Shown piece by piece: positions 14,487 to 16,451 of a stretch of 16,451 nucleotides of DNA. The position numbers were made by a program, and so were the translations under genes. This stretch comes from JBBQER01 sp052148155. GTDB taxonomy: Bacteria > Actinomycetota > Acidimicrobiia > IMCC26256 > PALSA-610. The stretch covers positions 1 through 16,451 of the forward strand of contig JBKQIY010000152.1 of NCBI GenBank assembly GCA_052148155.1, in the 5' to 3' direction. Every line of letters starts with the position of its first letter. Position 1 is the stretch's first letter. The notes under the pieces are model-generated. The model did no database searches. It was not told the DNA's origin and was given only the letters and a program-made list of their open reading frames with translations.

Positions 14487-15617
14487 GTGAAAGTCGTCCT
14501 CGACGTTTCCGCGGTTCCCGAACGCCCAGTCGGCGCCGGCCGGTACACCGTGGCGTTGGCTTGTGGCCTCGCGGCGCGAAACGACGTGGAGCTCCACCTC
14601 CTGACGCGGCGCACCGACCAGGCCCGCTGGGCGACGTTTGCGCCGTCGGCGGTCGTGCACGGATCGGCGCCCACCCGGCGCCCGGCCCGGCTCGCCTGGG
14701 AGCAAGCGCGCGGCGGGTCCTTCGCAGCACGAACACACACCGACGTGTGGCACGGCCCGCATTACACGATGCCGCTACGGTCCGCGGTTCCGAGCGTCGT
14801 CACGATCCACGATCTCACGTTCTTCGACCATCCCGAATGGCACGAGCGCACCAAAGTCGTGTTCTTCCGCCAAATCATTCGCGCCGCGGCTCGCCGGGCG
14901 ACCGTCTTGGTCTGCGTGAGCGCATATACAGCCGAGCGTCTTCGCGCACTGGTGGATCCGCACGGCGAGGTGGTGGTCGCGCATCACGGCGTCGATCACG
15001 ACCGATTCGTCGCGACGGCAGACAACGCAGTCGACCTCGCCGCGCTGGCGGTTCACGGGATCCGACCGCCCTACATCGCGTTTGCGAGCACGATCGAACC
15101 GCGTAAGAACGTCCCGATGCTCGTACAGGCGTTCGCCCGAGTTGCCGCGTCCCGACCCGAGCTGCGTCTGGTCCTCGCCGGAGCCGACGGGTGGGGCGCA
15201 CGGGCGGCGCGAGACGCGATCGCGGCGAGCGGGGTGGCGACGCAGGTGATACGACCCGGATACCTCGCGACCGACACCGTGCCGGCGTTGTTTCGCCATG
15301 CCGAGTTGGTCGCGTATCCGTCGTACGAGGAGGGCTTCGGCCTTCCGGCACTGGAAGGCCTCGCGTGTGGTGCACCGGTCGTCACCACCACCGGCTCGGC
15401 GCTCGCCGAGGTCGTCGAAGACGCGGCGCTGTTGGTCCGTCCCGACGATCCTGTCGCTCTCGCCGACGCGATGACGCGTGTCCTTGACGACCCCGCCGTC
15501 GCGGCGCGACTGCGCGTCGCAGGTCCGGCACGCGCCGCACAATTCACCTGGGCGCGGTGCGTCGATCAACACGTCGACGCGTACCAGCTCGCGGCAAAGG
15601 CCGGGATCCCGACGTGA
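14487..15617 (+). CDS. GT4 family glycosyltransferase 3
   Basis: The 376-residue GT-B protein begins directly at the first strand, MKVVLDVSAVPERPVGAGRY. It continues with VWHGPHYTMPL, VTIHDLTFFDHPEWH (about 105-119), the domain hinge strand FASTIEPRKNVPMLVQAF (about 199-216) and the GT4 EX7E motif E282 and E290 in EEGFGLPALE. GSALAEVVEDAALLVRPDDP follows, as in the two upstream enzymes. The GTG start is supported by the natural N-terminus and the -10 box 7 bases upstream. It overlaps the downstream epimerase/dehydratase gene by GTGA, so a nucleotide-sugar enzyme is co-translated with it. The donor could be GDP-linked, which is inference from that neighbour alone. Confidence 0.88.
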   Translation: MKVVLDVSAVPERPVGAGRYTVALACGLAARNDVELHLLTRRTDQARWATFAPSAVVHGSAPTRRPARLAWEQARGGSFAARTHTDVWHGPHYTMPLRSAVPSVVTIHDLTFFDHPEWHERTKVVFFRQIIRAAARRATVLVCVSAYTAERLRALVDPHGEVVVAHHGVDHDRFVATADNAVDLAALAVHGIRPPYIAFASTIEPRKNVPMLVQAFARVAASRPELRLVLAGADGWGARAARDAIAASGVATQVIRPGYLATDTVPALFRHAELVAYPSYEEGFGLPALEGLACGAPVVTTTGSALAEVVEDAALLVRPDDPVALADAMTRVLDDPAVAARLRVAGPARAAQFTWARCVDQHVDAYQLAAKAGIPT

Positions 15618-16451
15618 AGGCGCTGATCACAGGCGGCCGTGGTTTCGTCGGGAATTACCTGCGTGCGCACTGCACCGAGGCCGGCGACGACGTCGTCACC
15701 ATCGACCATGCCGGCCCCGACCCGGTCGACATCACCGACCGTGACGCCATCCACGCGTCACTGAACAGCCATCGGCCCGACGTCGTCTACCACCTCGCTG
15801 CGTTGTCGCACGTGGGTGAGAGTTGGGATGATCCGACCGCGGTGTTGCGCGTGAACGTCGAAGGTACCGCGCACCTGCTCAACGCGGCGCGGGCGGCCGC
15901 CGTGCGCCGCATCGTCGTGATCGGCAGCGCCGAGGAATACGGGCGGGTCGACGAACGCGACCTCCCGCTGCGCGAGGACGCGCCGCTGCGGCCTGCGAGC
16001 CCGTACGGCGTGAGCAAGATCGCGGCGTCGTACCTGGCGCTCCAAGCCCACCTCGCGTACGGGCTCGACGTCGTGCGTGTGCGGGCCTTCCCGCACACCG
16101 GGCCGGGCCAATCAGACCGGTTCCTCGTGCCCGCGCTCGCGCATCGCATCTCGACCGCCGAGCGCGAACACCGAGACGAGATCAAGGTGGGATCGCTCGA
16201 TCCGGTGCGCGACTTCAGCGACGTTCGCGACGTCGTACGCGCGTACCGACTCCTCGCCCTGACCGCCGACGCAGGTGAGGTCTACAACGTGTGTTCGAAC
16301 TCCGGTGTGTCGGTCCGGGAGATCGCCGACCGTCTCGTCGCCTTGTCGACCCGCAAGTTACGGATCACGGTCGATCCTGCCCTCGTGCGTCCGGTCGACG
16401 TTGCGTGTCTCGTCGGCGACGGATCACGACTCCGCGCCCGGACCGGCTGGG
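15614..16451 (+). CDS. NAD(P)-dependent SDR, GDP-6-deoxy-D-mannose reductase-like, cut by the window end
   Basis: The frame is open from GTG at 15614 to the edge (279 residues), so the 3' end is missing. It is an extended short-chain dehydrogenase: ITGGRGFVG (about 5-13) is the nucleotide loop, YHLAALSHVGES (about 59-70) follows, GSAEEYG at about 104-110 holds the catalytic Ser, and Tyr131 and Lys135 form the YxxxK pair in SPYGVSK. VRAFPHTGPGQ and VRDFSDVRDVV are typical of the GMD/RMD group. The PLRPASPYGVSK and PHTGPGQ context favours a GDP-4-keto-6-deoxymannose reductase (Rmd), giving GDP-rhamnose, over the dehydratase Gmd. Family members are alike enough that this stays provisional. The GTG overlaps the glycosyltransferase 3 stop. 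Confidence 0.85.
   Translation, partial: MKALITGGRGFVGNYLRAHCTEAGDDVVTIDHAGPDPVDITDRDAIHASLNSHRPDVVYHLAALSHVGESWDDPTAVLRVNVEGTAHLLNAARAAAVRRIVVIGSAEEYGRVDERDLPLREDAPLRPASPYGVSKIAASYLALQAHLAYGLDVVRVRAFPHTGPGQSDRFLVPALAHRISTAEREHRDEIKVGSLDPVRDFSDVRDVVRAYRLLALTADAGEVYNVCSNSGVSVREIADRLVALSTRKLRITVDPALVRPVDVACLVGDGSRLRARTGW

Overview
The window is high-G+C DNA with dense, often overlapping genes, many GTG and TTG starts, and actinobacterial envelope genes (a DPPR-synthase-like UbiA protein and a DprE1-like oxidase). This suggests an actinobacterium. Class Acidimicrobiia is my best guess, but no taxonomic marker is present, so this is inference. No tRNA, rRNA, CRISPR array, insertion sequence or phage gene was seen.

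Left part (1-6534, all minus strand): one apparent operon read from about 6534 down to the left edge. In transcription order it holds a 28-residue single-helix membrane peptide, dihydrolipoamide dehydrogenase (E3), a 2-oxo-acid dehydrogenase E2 acyltransferase, a LipB-LipA fusion protein, a PNPOx-like flavin protein, an M24 (Xaa-Pro peptidase-like) protein, and the start of a membrane protein. Several joints are ATGA stop/start overlaps. The core is one unit: LipB and LipA make the lipoyl group, E2 carries it and E3 reoxidises it. No E1 is in view. The first 135 bases form an almost perfect inverted repeat that looks like a fold-back at a contig end, so the left edge should not be trusted.

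Middle part (6535-10364, plus strand): after a 137-bp divergent promoter region come a 12-helix MOP/Wzx-like flippase, a decaprenyl-phosphate phosphoribosyltransferase-like UbiA enzyme and a DprE1-like FAD oxidase. The last two are consecutive-pathway enzymes for decaprenyl-phosphoryl arabinose precursors, but the phosphatase and DprE2 reductase are not here. The DprE1-like protein has alanine where Mycobacterium tuberculosis has the benzothiazinone-reactive Cys387.

Right part (10365-16451): a minus-strand gene, convergent with the DprE1-like gene, encodes a probable Tat-exported PGRP/amidase with six 42-residue GYW repeats. Diverging from it is a plus-strand run of three related GT4 glycosyltransferases and a GDP-6-deoxymannose-type SDR cut by the right edge. 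Together with the flippase this looks like a cell-surface glycan locus.

At four starts (6534 minus, 6672, 8053, 14487) a TANNNT -10 box lies 6-9 bases before the GTG or TTG, which points to leaderless transcripts.
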